Below, in pieces: positions 28,501 through 37,734 of a DNA stretch of 64,000 nt. The position numbers were made by a program, and so were the translations under genes. The stretch is taken from the NCBI GenBank assembly GCA_017456805.1, contig JAFTIQ010000003.1:52866-116865 (forward strand). The letters are read 5' to 3'. This stretch comes from Lentisphaeria bacterium (lineage in GTDB: Bacteria; Verrucomicrobiota; Lentisphaeria; Victivallales; UBA1829). Every line of letters starts with the position of its first letter. Within the stretch, counting starts at the first letter, position 1. The notes under the pieces were generated by a model that ran no database searches, was not told the origin of the DNA, and was given only the letters and a program-made list of their open reading frames with translations.

Positions 28501-28854
28501 TCAATTTGTCAAAAGAGTATAACGGTTATAAACATTGCCGCGGTTCACAACTCTGATGGTGAAATTGCCGGTCCATCTCGGATTCCATGAGGCAACACAG
28601 GTATCGGTGCCATCGGTATCGCTGTCAATCAGATTCCCGTTCTCATCATAAACGTAAAGATCAAGATCGGTATCGCCATCTCCTTTGACCACCAGCCGTG
28701 CCGGTTCATTGGCATTGAAGCAGATCTGATAACGGTCCGTCTGACCTGCCTTCACAATTTCATTGGCGCTTTTCTGTCCGCCGGTTGCTCCTGCATTTGC
28801 AAAAAAGGGAGTTGCCAGAAGTGCGAAGAGTGCTGCTGCGATAAGATGTTTCAT
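28501..28854 (-). CDS. Small secreted PPC-like domain protein
   Basis: A 117-residue protein with a signal peptide (MKHLIAAALFALLATPFFANA). The mature 95 residues read as one pre-peptidase C-terminal-type beta sandwich: RYQICFNANEPARLVVKGDGDTDLDLYVYDENGNLI, then WNPRWTGNFTIRVVNRG. The Asp-rich DGDTDLDLYVYDENG stretch would fit calcium binding. Such domains are usually tails of secreted peptidases; here one stands alone as a whole gene. It has its own AAAGGAAAAG ribosome site and terminator. The role may be as a secreted partner or inhibitor, but this is a guess. Confidence 0.8.
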   Translation of the reverse strand: MKHLIAAALFALLATPFFANAGATGGQKSANEIVKAGQTDRYQICFNANEPARLVVKGDGDTDLDLYVYDENGNLIDSDTDGTDTCVASWNPRWTGNFTIRVVNRGNVYNRYTLLTN

Positions 28855-28980
28855 TTTTCTTTTCCTTTCGTATTTTTTATTTTGTTTGTTGATTTCCTGT
28901 TTTCATTATCATAAGACGGTTCCTGATATCAAATCTGACAAAGAAATCATTTTTTTTTGAAATTTTTATTTTTTGAGCAT

Positions 28981-29013
28981 AAAAAAACGCCCGGCTGGAA
29001 GAACCGGACGTTT
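28981..29013 (-). terminator. Terminator of the glycosidase-pseudopilin-regulator operon
   Basis: AAACG.CCGG pairs with CCGG.CGTTT, followed on the minus strand by seven T residues, 20 bp past the stop at 29033. Confidence 0.9.
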
Positions 29014-29032
29014 GGAGATGATTTGTGAACTC

Positions 29033-31450
29033 TTATTTTGCCGGGGGATCCGGCACAAACCAGAGAGTGATATCTTCAATATAGTCTTTGGGACCGAGGA
29101 AGAACTCCAGAGCGGTTGCATCGTTTGGCACAACTGCGGGGAGATGGAATTGATCCTTTTTGATGGTTTTACCGTTCATTGGAGCAAGTTTTCCGCTTTT
29201 CGGAACTCTCAAATGCGCAAAGTTTGCCTGCTCGCCTTTGCCTTCTACTCCATGGATAACGGCTCTGATTTCACCTTGGCTCAGTTTCCCGTTGACCAGA
29301 CAGTAGAGTGTCCCTTTGGAGCCGAATGTCAGGTTTTTGGTAAGAGTGACAACTGCGGTTTTCGGATTGCTGATCCCAATGAAGGCACAGACAGCTTCTC
29401 CGGGATTTCCGCCTTTTTTCAACCGGAGGGATCGCTGTTCATCTGCTCCGTAATTTCCATGATGGAAAATTTCAGCGTTTGTGTTGATCATCATCCGGAA
29501 GATCGTTTGATGGTCAAAGGATTCTTTTGCACAGCGGATGCCTGCCTGTTTGAAAAATTCAGGTTCCAGCATAACACCGCTGCCGGGTTCGAGCGTCAGG
29601 GAGATCTTCTGGAAATGTGCATTAGCCTGAGAAATCTTCAAATTTCTGCCTGTTGCAAGATCTTTGACGGTTTTAACGTTCCGCGGGAGAAGAACATCTA
29701 CGGTTCTGGTCTTCTTCACATCCCGGTTTACGATGATCCCCAGCCAGCGGTCATTGCTGCGGAAGGTCTGAACATCAGTTTGGGTATCTGCCGGGAAGAA
29801 AACGGGGAATTCCGCACGTTTCCGGGCAAGGAGAAGCTGTTCGTTTGCCCGGATCAGTTTCATGACGGGTGCTGTTGCCTGCATCTGTTTTGTGGGTTTT
29901 CCGCCGGGATGAAGCATTCCGCTGCTCCATTCCAGTTCGATGGTTCCCGTGGTGAGTTTCTGATTTTTCCAGGAGGCGGCAGTTTTTCCCATCCGGTCCA
30001 TTTTGGCAAGCAGTTTCAATTCTGCGGGGGTGGAAGCCTGTTCCGGAGGCCGCATCATCGGAACGTAAGAGTGATAAACATAGAAGAGAACCCCTTTTGT
30101 TCCGAGACGGAGTGCTTCCCAGACCTGCCATCTTGATTCTGCCTCCGTGGGCATTTTCCAGTGGAGATAGCATCCCGGATAGACAATAAATTTTCCGTCT
30201 TTATACCAATGTCTGCCCCAGATATCTCCGAAGATCTGTCCCATGATCCAGCTGTGTTTTCCATGTCGTTCGGCGGAGAGATTGAATGCATTGAATGCAT
30301 TGGTGAATTCTTGCTGACTTTCTTTTCCAGAGGGAAGCATGGTGGAATCATCGGCACCGAAATAATAAACATCGGAGCAGACCACCGGAAGTTTGCTGTC
30401 GCGCAGATATGAGAGAGTCTGCCGGTTCATCGTAACAGAGATGCTGTCCCGGCTGGGATCCGCTTTTCTCATAAGATCATAGAAATATCCGCAGGTGTCA
30501 ATATCGCACATCAGCGGTTCATCTTTGAGAACGTATCCCAGCAGAGCTTTGCTGTGGCCGATCCGGGCAACCGTGCGGTCAGCATAAAGCTGCATTTGAT
30601 CAAGAGAAGTGTTCACCCCATAGAAAACATGAAGCAGATCTGTGTTTGTAAGAACCTGCAGACCATGTTTTTCCGCCAATGCAAGGACTTTTACCTGGTC
30701 ATCAACGCTGTTGATGTTTACAAACCAGCATGTGTTATAGCCGTTGTCTTTCAAAGTTTTCATGGAATATTCCACAAATTCCCAGAATTCCATGCCGGCC
30801 AGTTCTGCATTGGGTTTTGTCCGTTCCCATGCCCAGAAAACACCTGTCGGGAAAACTTCCTGCAAACGTTTCGGGCGATCCTGAACGGCAGCACTTCCGG
30901 CGGATGCACTGTAACTGCCGGTGAGCTTCAGATCCATTTCCTGCCAGAGAATAAAACCATATCTGCCGTTGGTATCGGATTTTTCCACATGCCGCTGCAT
31001 TTTCAGCGTGAGATAGCCTCTGTTTTCCGGCAGTGTGATTTTGCCGGAGGAAAGAGTCGCTTTCCCGGTAAAATCTTTTACGGCAAGCTCTTTATAGGTA
31101 ACACCGTCAAGGGAATAGGATAGCGAGATCTTCCGGACCTTCTTATCTGCAAAGTTTGTCATGATTGCAGACCATTCCAGTGTTTTGACAGGTCCCGGGG
31201 CTTTGATCTGAAGAACCAGATCCCCGTTGAACCCTTTGATATAAGCATGTTTTTTATGAGTTTTGATTTGCTTCGGAGGAATCAGAAATTCTTCCGGAAC
31301 AGCGTTGGCAAATGAAACTTTCTGTTCATATTTCCAGGAATCATTTCCCCCGGTGAATCCGGTTGCCGGAATACGGTTATTGATACTGAATTCCGCAGCG
31401 GTAACGGCTGCCGCACAGAACATGACAGCCAACATCATAATTTTCTTCAT
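29033..31450 (-). CDS. Secreted TIM-barrel glycosidase-like protein
   Basis: An 805-residue protein with a signal peptide (MKKIMMLAVMFCAAAVTAA). Residues about 20-185 look like a beta-sandwich binding domain (GDLVLQIKAPG, ISLSYSLDGVTYKELA). Residues about 205-520 look like a TIM barrel of the beta-galactosidase/GH42-like superfamily (GVFWAWERT, LLGYVLKDEPLMCD, where the YxxxDEP acid is a likely catalytic residue, and WEALRLGTKGVLFYVYH). A beta-rich tail follows. It begins 31 bp after the pseudopilin stop and ends at a strong terminator. It is probably an exported glycan-degrading enzyme; the exact GH family is not recognised. Confidence 0.82.
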   Translation of the reverse strand: MKKIMMLAVMFCAAAVTAAEFSINNRIPATGFTGGNDSWKYEQKVSFANAVPEEFLIPPKQIKTHKKHAYIKGFNGDLVLQIKAPGPVKTLEWSAIMTNFADKKVRKISLSYSLDGVTYKELAVKDFTGKATLSSGKITLPENRGYLTLKMQRHVEKSDTNGRYGFILWQEMDLKLTGSYSASAGSAAVQDRPKRLQEVFPTGVFWAWERTKPNAELAGMEFWEFVEYSMKTLKDNGYNTCWFVNINSVDDQVKVLALAEKHGLQVLTNTDLLHVFYGVNTSLDQMQLYADRTVARIGHSKALLGYVLKDEPLMCDIDTCGYFYDLMRKADPSRDSISVTMNRQTLSYLRDSKLPVVCSDVYYFGADDSTMLPSGKESQQEFTNAFNAFNLSAERHGKHSWIMGQIFGDIWGRHWYKDGKFIVYPGCYLHWKMPTEAESRWQVWEALRLGTKGVLFYVYHSYVPMMRPPEQASTPAELKLLAKMDRMGKTAASWKNQKLTTGTIELEWSSGMLHPGGKPTKQMQATAPVMKLIRANEQLLLARKRAEFPVFFPADTQTDVQTFRSNDRWLGIIVNRDVKKTRTVDVLLPRNVKTVKDLATGRNLKISQANAHFQKISLTLEPGSGVMLEPEFFKQAGIRCAKESFDHQTIFRMMINTNAEIFHHGNYGADEQRSLRLKKGGNPGEAVCAFIGISNPKTAVVTLTKNLTFGSKGTLYCLVNGKLSQGEIRAVIHGVEGKGEQANFAHLRVPKSGKLAPMNGKTIKKDQFHLPAVVPNDATALEFFLGPKDYIEDITLWFVPDPPAK

Positions 31451-31481
31451 AGTTTTTTTCCTTTCTGTTTGCTATGTCAAA

Positions 31482-32180
31482 TCAGTATGTTACATATTCC
31501 GAGTAATTTTCCGGATAGTGAAATTCACTTCCGATTTTATTGACATCCCCAAATTTTACCGCCCGGGGTGTCATTTCTGCATGACCATCATGGATCAGCA
31601 TATTTGCACGCATCTGATGATGCGTCGTCGTCATATCAAAATCACCATAACCGAAATTGACGATGTTTCCGTTGGCGACTGCATTTGCCGTGTCGTAACA
31701 AACAGGCATTTTGCTTGCTCCGCCGATAAGTTTGTCCCGGCTTGGACGGTAAGGACGGTAGAACTCTTTGGATTTGTATAAGTGCCCCAATTTCCGCGGG
31801 ATCACATAACTGCGGTTCACCCGTGTGCTTCCCATTCTTGCCCATGCATAACTGTCGTTGTAGTCCACTCCGGCAACACGGGTATTGTCACTGGGACAGT
31901 CCCAGATCCGTAAGTTCGTCAGATAATTCCCTTCCACAAGAAGACGCCATGCAGAAATGTTTGATTTTGTCGGGACAGGAAAATAATCATTGTAATCAGC
32001 TTCGTAAAGTTTCAGGAGCAGACCGACTTGTTTCAGATTGTTCATGCAGGCAGAGGAACGTCCTTTTTCTCTTGCATTGTTGAGGGCGGGCAGAAGCATC
32101 CCTGCGAGGATTGCAATAATTGCAATCACAACAAGAAGCTCAATCAGAGTGAATCTTTTCTTCGTGTTTCTTTGTTTCAT
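31482..32180 (-). CDS. Prepilin-type (pseudopilin) protein with H-X9-DG end
   Basis: A 232-residue protein. After a short basic leader (MKQRNTKKR) comes the same prepilin signal as at 9167, [25 protein letters not shown]. The C-terminus holds [15 protein letters not shown], an exact H-X9-DG motif. The start at 32180 has an AAGGAT site; an in-frame ATG at 32243 lies inside the regulator coding end and is less likely. It sits between the hybrid regulator (34 bp upstream) and the secreted glycosidase (31 bp downstream), repeating the arrangement seen at 9 kb. Function as a pilus subunit, secretion aid or glycan receptor is open. Confidence 0.92.
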   Translation of the reverse strand: MKQRNTKKRFTLIELLVVIAIIAILAGMLLPALNNAREKGRSSACMNNLKQVGLLLKLYEADYNDYFPVPTKSNISAWRLLVEGNYLTNLRIWDCPSDNTRVAGVDYNDSYAWARMGSTRVNRSYVIPRKLGHLYKSKEFYRPYRPSRDKLIGGASKMPVCYDTANAVANGNIVNFGYGDFDMTTTHHQMRANMLIHDGHAEMTPRAVKFGDVNKIGSEFHYPENYSEYVTY

Positions 32181-32214
32181 CTTTCGATCCTTCTTTCTAT
32201 TTTCAGTATAACTC

Positions 32215-33594
32215 TTACAGATAAAAACGAAGTGCAGTTTCAATCATTTTCTCCCGGGAGATCTTTCCGGAAAGATATTGTTCAAAATAAGGCAGCAGAA
32301 CACTTCCCACCGGCGGCGGATAGGATTTCGGATTCTCTCTGCAGTTTCTCAAGTAAGGAAGAATTTTCTCTGCGGGGGCAACATCAAGCGTGGAAAGCGA
32401 GGAAACTTTTACCGGAGCACTCCGGAAGTATTGCCATATCATATCCTGTACCGGCTCCGATAACAGAAAATGAACAAACAGCAATGCCTCCTGCTGATGC
32501 TCTGAGTTCCGGCAGATCCCGATTGAGCCGCAGCCACCCCAGAAATAACTCTCTTCCCGGGGCGAAAATATCGCAGTTTCAGTAAATTTATCATTTCTGT
32601 TCCGAAGCAAATTTCCGGAAAATTGATGCTGACAGAACAGCTTGTCAGCATAATTCGGACGCCATGCCTTGCTGGTGAATCCGGTTACCGCAAACTGATT
32701 CTTCCGTCCTTTCAGAATATCCAGACGGTTCAGGATAATATCACAATGTTTCCGGATCATCTCCGGAAAAACATTTTTCATTGCTCCCAGATCCCGGCAA
32801 ATGTCATAATAAATGTTGAACAGCGGAAATTCCAGCGGAACCGATTCCACTGCATACTTCAAAATCTCATCAAAAGAGAGATCATGAATGGATCTGCCGT
32901 TCAAAATATGATAAGGTTTCCGGAATTTAGCCATTTGAAATGTGAAAAGATAAGGATACGCATAATCCCGGAGCAGCGGCGAGGTCTCTGTCAAACTGCC
33001 TGCCAGAAATTCTTCAGAGTGCAAATAATCTTTCATGGAATCTTTTACCGGAAGAAGGTGTTCTTCGATCCCTTTTTTCCAATGATAGGAAACCGGCAGT
33101 ATCGCCAGATCAAACTCTTCATTTTTGATCATTTCCCAGTATTCAGGATTCTCGCCGTTGCTTTCCGGGAAAATGACCGGCTGCAATTTGCAGACAGGGG
33201 ACTGACAGTTGAATTCTGTTATGATATGTTCCCAGAATTGATTGCCGGAGGGGGATTCGTCGAAAAGAAGAATTTTGATGCAGGGGGTTTCTTCCACAGA
33301 ATATGAGGTCTCTGTTGTTTTGTTATTGGTGTATGCACCAATTTTGTGGTCGACGAATGTTTTGTAGCCTTCCCGTTTCAGAAGTCCGGAGGTTAAAAAT
33401 GGTTCCAGGGCTTGCCTGAGGGTCCTGCGATTGACTCCCAGAAAGAGCGCAAGTTCCCGCTCAGACGGAATCTCTGTTTCATGTTTCAATTCATTGATCC
33501 ATAAAGAAAAACCATTTCTCAACTGAAGGTAAACCGGGAGTCCCTCCTCTTGTGCAGGAAGAAAATAGTTTTCTCTGATTTCTTCTGTAAGCAT
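32215..33594 (-). CDS. GntR winged helix fused to solute-binding-protein-like domain
   Basis: A 459-residue protein with no signal peptide. Residues about 20-85 form a GntR winged helix ([40 protein letters not shown]). Residues about 105-459 read like an ABC sugar-binding protein (type-1 extracellular solute-binding fold): [65 protein letters not shown]. In exported proteins this last block is the hinge-proximal region. It is thus an intracellular sugar sensor with a transport-protein effector domain. It heads the operon with the pseudopilin and glycosidase, and its promoter carries an operator-like repeat. Confidence 0.85.
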   Translation of the reverse strand: MLTEEIRENYFLPAQEEGLPVYLQLRNGFSLWINELKHETEIPSERELALFLGVNRRTLRQALEPFLTSGLLKREGYKTFVDHKIGAYTNNKTTETSYSVEETPCIKILLFDESPSGNQFWEHIITEFNCQSPVCKLQPVIFPESNGENPEYWEMIKNEEFDLAILPVSYHWKKGIEEHLLPVKDSMKDYLHSEEFLAGSLTETSPLLRDYAYPYLFTFQMAKFRKPYHILNGRSIHDLSFDEILKYAVESVPLEFPLFNIYYDICRDLGAMKNVFPEMIRKHCDIILNRLDILKGRKNQFAVTGFTSKAWRPNYADKLFCQHQFSGNLLRNRNDKFTETAIFSPREESYFWGGCGSIGICRNSEHQQEALLFVHFLLSEPVQDMIWQYFRSAPVKVSSLSTLDVAPAEKILPYLRNCRENPKSYPPPVGSVLLPYFEQYLSGKISREKMIETALRFYL

Positions 33595-33619
33595 ATTTTA
33601 TTATTCCAGTGTTTATTAA

Positions 33620-33671
33620 TGGTGTATATCGAGTTTGGTTTAAATATATACCAAAAAATTGTTTCTGTCAA
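33620..33671 (-). promoter_or_regulatory. Promoter with overlapping operator-like inverted repeat
   Basis: Minus-strand TTGACA (33671-33666), a 17-nt spacer and TATATT (33648-33643). The inverted repeat TGGTATATAT (33653-33644), 14 nt, ATATACACCA (33629-33620) covers the -10 box and start region, as expected for a repressor site used by the GntR-SBP protein on its own operon. Confidence 0.65.
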
Positions 33672-33721
33672 GAGGGAATGATAATTTTTTTTCGAAAAAA
33701 TAAGATTTTCTGAAAAACTGC

Positions 33722-33750
33722 TTGAAAAAACAGCGGAAAAGTATTATGGT
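33722..33750 (+). promoter_or_regulatory. Promoter of the second secreted phosphoesterase
   Basis: TTGAAA (33722-33727), a 17-nt spacer and TATGGT (33745-33750), about 80 bp upstream of the start at 33831. Confidence 0.65.
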
Positions 33751-33830
33751 AAAACGAAAGATGAAACCGCTGAAAAATATCTATCGGCGGTCAGAATTTG
33801 AAAAGGAACAAATCATAAAGGAAAAATCTC

Positions 33831-34955
33831 ATGTTGAAACGGTTTCTTCTGACAGTTGTGCTTTTTGCAGCCGCAGCCGGATTTACTCAGAACGCACAAC
33901 AATCTCCCGCACAAAAATATACCCCGCCGGCACTGGAAAATCCTCAGTCATGGACTCTGGTCGTTGTTCCGGATGTGCAGACCTATACCAAGCAGATGGA
34001 AAATCACGGGATCCTTGATATGATGCTCGCGTGGATCGTGCGGAGACGGGAAGAAATGAATATCCGCCAGGTTCTCTTAACCGGAGATCTCGTCTATTAT
34101 AACGATATCCGGATGGTCGTCAAAAAAGATGGCGAAGTCAAAAATCACCGCAAAACAGATTACGTCGGAAAAGAACAGTACAAAGCGTTTTCCCGTCTGA
34201 TGGAACGGCTCGATGGACAGGTTCCTTATATTCTGTGCACCGGCAATCATGATTACGGGGTTTCCAGTGCGCAAAACCGGAATACCTGGTTCAATGAATT
34301 TTTCCCCACGGACCGGAACCCGCTCACCCGTCAGCAGCTGATCGGATGTGCCCCCAATGCGTTCGGGCAGACCACGCTGGAAACTTCCGCCTATGAATTT
34401 CAGGCACCCTATCCGGACGGCAGAAAATTCCTTGTCATTACCCTGCAGTTTGCACCAACAGATGCCGATCTTCAGTGGGCAAAATCCATTGCGGATGATC
34501 CCCGTTTTGCAAACCATTTCGGGATCGTTTTAACTCATTCTTACATTTATGGAAACGGAAAACGGATTCAGAAAGAAAACTATATTCTGAGCCGTCAGGG
34601 CGGAAATCCGGGGGAAGGGATCTTCCAGAAACTTGTTTATCCGGCAAAAAATATCCGACTCGTTGTTTGCGGACATGTATGCAAACCGGATGACTGGGAG
34701 GCTTCTGTCGGTTTCTCTATGGATAAAAACAGTTCCGGAAAAACCGTTGCCCAGCTGGCGTTCAATACACAGGCGATCGGCGGAGGATTCAGTGGAAACG
34801 GCGGCGACGGCTGGTTGAGATTGCTGGAATTCATGCCCGACAGAAAAACGATCAAGGCAAGAACCTTCTCGCCCTTCTTCGCAAATTCTCCTTCCACCAG
34901 ACATCTTGCCTGGAAGCGGGATGCCAGAAACGAATTTACTTTCGAACTGGAATAA
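33831..34955 (+). CDS. Secreted calcineurin-like metallophosphoesterase
   Basis: A 374-residue protein with a signal peptide (MLKRFLLTVVLFAAAAGFTQ). The phosphoesterase metal ligands are visible in order: VVPDVQTYT, LLTGDLVYY, CTGNHDYG, LTHSYIYG and VCGHVCKPDD. Unlike the paralogue at 18367 it has no N-terminal beta domains, so the two belong to different subfamilies. It is divergent from the GntR-SBP operon and stands alone between its promoter and a terminator. The likely job is to release phosphate from an organic or glycan-linked phosphate outside the cytoplasm; the substrate is unknown. Confidence 0.9.
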   Translation: MLKRFLLTVVLFAAAAGFTQNAQQSPAQKYTPPALENPQSWTLVVVPDVQTYTKQMENHGILDMMLAWIVRRREEMNIRQVLLTGDLVYYNDIRMVVKKDGEVKNHRKTDYVGKEQYKAFSRLMERLDGQVPYILCTGNHDYGVSSAQNRNTWFNEFFPTDRNPLTRQQLIGCAPNAFGQTTLETSAYEFQAPYPDGRKFLVITLQFAPTDADLQWAKSIADDPRFANHFGIVLTHSYIYGNGKRIQKENYILSRQGGNPGEGIFQKLVYPAKNIRLVVCGHVCKPDDWEASVGFSMDKNSSGKTVAQLAFNTQAIGGGFSGNGGDGWLRLLEFMPDRKTIKARTFSPFFANSPSTRHLAWKRDARNEFTFELE

Positions 34956-34974
34956 TCTTCCGGAAAAACAGAAC

Positions 34975-35020
34975 AGGGCTGCTGCAAAACCTTACAGAAA
35001 GGCAAGCTTCAGCCCTTTTT
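34975..35020 (+). terminator. Terminator between convergent phosphoesterase and miaB
   Basis: AGGGCTG (34975-34981) pairs with CAGCCCT (35010-35016), followed by five T residues on the plus strand. The mirror-image A/T runs mean it could serve miaB as well. Confidence 0.75.
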
Positions 35021-35032
35021 CAGTTTCGTATT

Positions 35033-36355
35033 TTATTCCACGATGGTTCCGAACAGCGTCATAGAGGTCGCCCGGTCAATGTGAACCTTCACTTTGTCGC
35101 CGATTTTCACATTCGCGGTGTTTTCAAAGACGGCGAGTTTATTCTGATCGGTTCTTCCGCACCAGCGTGCGGCATTTCTCCGGCTGGGACCTTCTGCCAG
35201 AAGTTCCAGTGTTTTCCCGACAGCTTTCAGATTTTCTTTCTGAGAGCTTTTTTCCAATTCTTTCAGGAGGATCTGATTCCGTTCCTCCTTGATTTCTTTG
35301 GGAACATCATCTTCCATGAGAGACGATTTCGTTCCTTTGCGGGGGGAGTATTTGAAGATATAGGCAAGGTCATATTCCACTTCTTCCATGATCTTGCGGG
35401 TCATCTCAAAATCTTCTTCCGTTTCTCCGGGGAATCCCACAATGATATCCGTGGAGAATGCAATATTTCCGTTGCATTTTTCCTTCAGGGAGCGGACGAT
35501 ATTCATATATTCTTCAGCGGTGTAGGGACGGTTCATTGCCTTCAGGATACGGTCGGAACCGGATTGCAGGGGCAGATGGACATATTTGCAGATTTTCGGG
35601 GTGTTCGCAATACATTCGATGAGCCGTTTGTTGAAAAAAGCCGGATGCGGAGAGGTAAACCGGATCCGTTCGATTCCATCGATTTTGGCGATCTCTTCCA
35701 GAAGATCGGCGAATGGAGAGACATCCGGTTCCATTTTCAAACCTTTTGTACCGTAAGCCGCCACATTTTGTCCGAGAAGCATGACTTCTTTGACTCCGGC
35801 TTTTGCCAGAGCGTGGACTTCCTCCAGGATTGCTTCCGGAGAACGGCTGCGTTCCCGTCCGCGGACATAAGGAACGATACAGTAAGTGCAGAATCTGTCG
35901 CAGCCGCGCATAATGGAGACGTACGCTTTGAAGCCGTTGACCGGGACGAGGTGGGAATCCAATCCGGCGGCATCCTGAATATTATCATGTTCCAGATTAG
36001 CGGTTTTTGATCCCGGCTGAAGCTGTCTTACGATTTCAGGAAGTTCATGGATCTTATCTGTTCCGAGGGCAAAATTCAAATGCGGGATTTTTTTCAGAAG
36101 TTCTTCGCCCCGGCTTTGAGCCATGCAGCCCATGATCCCGAAGAATTTGCCGGAAGAGTGTTTTTTCAGAATGGAGAGTTTGCCGATCGCTTTCAGCTCA
36201 GCCTGTTCCCGGACGGAGCAGGTGTTGAACAGGATCAATTCGGCATCTTCTTCAGAATGAACCTGAAAGTGTCCATCTTCCAGAAGCATGGCGGCAGCAG
36301 CTTCACTGTCGCGTTCATTCATCTGGCATCCATAGGTTTTGATATAAAATTTCAT
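35033..36355 (-). CDS. miaB: tRNA-2-methylthio-N6-dimethylallyladenosine synthase
   Basis: Radical-SAM methylthiotransferase that modifies A37 of tRNAs reading UNN codons. The 440 residues comprise an N-terminal UPF0004 domain (KTYGCQMNERDS and NTCSVRE with cluster Cys residues, plus GIMGCMAQ), the radical-SAM core with CDRFCTYCIVPYVRGRE, and a C-terminal TRAM domain (about 375-440). The ATG at 36355 overlaps the proB stop (ATGA), so translation is coupled; the ATG at 36418 lies inside proB. Pairing with proB is not a usual one. The MiaB rather than RimO/MtaB assignment rests on the RE-SRSPEAI segment and overall match. Confidence 0.94.
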   Translation of the reverse strand: MKFYIKTYGCQMNERDSEAAAAMLLEDGHFQVHSEEDAELILFNTCSVREQAELKAIGKLSILKKHSSGKFFGIMGCMAQSRGEELLKKIPHLNFALGTDKIHELPEIVRQLQPGSKTANLEHDNIQDAAGLDSHLVPVNGFKAYVSIMRGCDRFCTYCIVPYVRGRERSRSPEAILEEVHALAKAGVKEVMLLGQNVAAYGTKGLKMEPDVSPFADLLEEIAKIDGIERIRFTSPHPAFFNKRLIECIANTPKICKYVHLPLQSGSDRILKAMNRPYTAEEYMNIVRSLKEKCNGNIAFSTDIIVGFPGETEEDFEMTRKIMEEVEYDLAYIFKYSPRKGTKSSLMEDDVPKEIKEERNQILLKELEKSSQKENLKAVGKTLELLAEGPSRRNAARWCGRTDQNKLAVFENTANVKIGDKVKVHIDRATSMTLFGTIVE

Positions 36356-37515
36356 TTTGCACTCTCGTGAAAAACAACCATATTGTTTCTGTGAATGACT
36401 TCCGATTCTGCATCGCACTTCAGAATGTCATGAATGGAAGTTGTCTGACATCCGGCGAGTTTTCTGCATTCTGCCGCGCTGAAATTGGAAAGTCCTTTTG
36501 CGATGCGTTTTTTCCCGTTCAGAACTTCCACGATGCTGCCGCGCTGGAAGGTCCCGGAAACCTTTTTGATCCCGGAGGGAAGAAGACTGCTGCCTTTTTC
36601 CAGCAATGCCTTTGCCGCACCGTCATCCACCTGAATGGTTCCGATCGCTTTGGCAAATGTGGAGATCCAGCGTTTTCTGGATTCGATTTTTCCATGATCC
36701 GGGAGGAAAACGGTTCCCACATCATCGCCGTTGAAGATCTGCTGAATGATGGAGGCATCGCGTCCGTCTGCGATCCAGAGACATTCCCCGGCGGAATTGA
36801 GGATATCTGCGCATTTGAGTTTGGAAGCCATTCCTCCGATGGAGAAACTTGCATCATCGGTTCCCCGCGCCATGCCGCGGATTTCATCAGAAACCCCGTT
36901 GACGACGGAGATTCTGTCGCCCAGAGTTCCATCGGGCAGCGGTTTTTTCAATCCGTCCACCGTGGTCAGGATGATTGCCAGATCGGATCTTGTCATAGAG
37001 GCAACCTGTGCGGCGAGCATATCGTTATCGCCAAACTTCAGCTCGGCTACGGAAACAGGGTCATTTTCATTGATGATGGGAAGGATATCCATGGAGAGAA
37101 GAGATTCGATGCAGTTCAATGCGTTCAAATGTCTTCCTCTGGATCTGAGATCTTCCGCGGTGAGCAGGATCTGGGATGCCTGGAATCCATGTTTTCTGCA
37201 TTCGGAATCATAAAGCGCCATCAGATGGATCTGACCGATTGCTGCAAGTGCCTGGACTTCAGAAAGATGTTTCGGCCGTTTTTTCAATCCGAGACTGGTC
37301 ATGCCGGTTCCGACGGCTCCGGATGAGACCAGGATTACCTGAATTCCGGAATCCCGGACAGTTTTGATTTGTTCCACGAGCCGAGCCAGCGCGGCTGCAT
37401 CCACGAGCAGCCGGGTCCCGGCTTTGATAACGACTCTTTTACATGATTTTACAAGCTGTTTCCGGATGGCAACTGCATTGTTTTTTCCGATTTCTTTTAT
37501 TTCCTGCCGGGCCAT
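36352..37515 (-). CDS. proB: Glutamate 5-kinase with PUA domain
   Basis: Phosphorylates glutamate in the first step of proline synthesis. The 387 residues contain the amino-acid-kinase domain (KRVVIKAGTRLL, ILVSSGAVGTGM, ILPIINENDPVS, FGDNDMLAAQVA, GGMASKLKCADI) and a C-terminal PUA domain (about 285-375), which is the standard full-length form. The start has an AAGGAG site 10 bp upstream. It is coupled to miaB downstream. proA is not in the window. The usual lysine of the N-terminal VVIKxGT motif is present. The assignment is secure. Confidence 0.96.
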   Translation of the reverse strand: MARQEIKEIGKNNAVAIRKQLVKSCKRVVIKAGTRLLVDAAALARLVEQIKTVRDSGIQVILVSSGAVGTGMTSLGLKKRPKHLSEVQALAAIGQIHLMALYDSECRKHGFQASQILLTAEDLRSRGRHLNALNCIESLLSMDILPIINENDPVSVAELKFGDNDMLAAQVASMTRSDLAIILTTVDGLKKPLPDGTLGDRISVVNGVSDEIRGMARGTDDASFSIGGMASKLKCADILNSAGECLWIADGRDASIIQQIFNGDDVGTVFLPDHGKIESRKRWISTFAKAIGTIQVDDGAAKALLEKGSSLLPSGIKKVSGTFQRGSIVEVLNGKKRIAKGLSNFSAAECRKLAGCQTTSIHDILKCDAESEVIHRNNMVVFHESAK

Positions 37516-37699
37516 GGCGAATCATCTCCTTGAAAAGTATTCTTCTATTATTATGGAAATATATCACAAACTCCCCGTTTTTCAAGAGTGTCCGGATTGG
37601 ATTTGCTGTTTTCTCCCGGTTTCTTGCAAGGTTTGTTTTTATTTCTCCGGAATTCCTCTGATTGTCAAGAGAAAAAATACCATATTTTTTAAACACTGC

Positions 37700-37728
37700 T
37701 TGATATTTTGTATTTTCTGTATTATATT
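37700..37728 (+). promoter_or_regulatory. Promoter upstream of the small secreted protein
   Basis: TTGATA (37700-37705), a 17-nt spacer and TATATT (37723-37728). This would give a long leader of about 240 nt before the start at 37976. Confidence 0.6.
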
Positions 37729-37734
37729 AATTGT

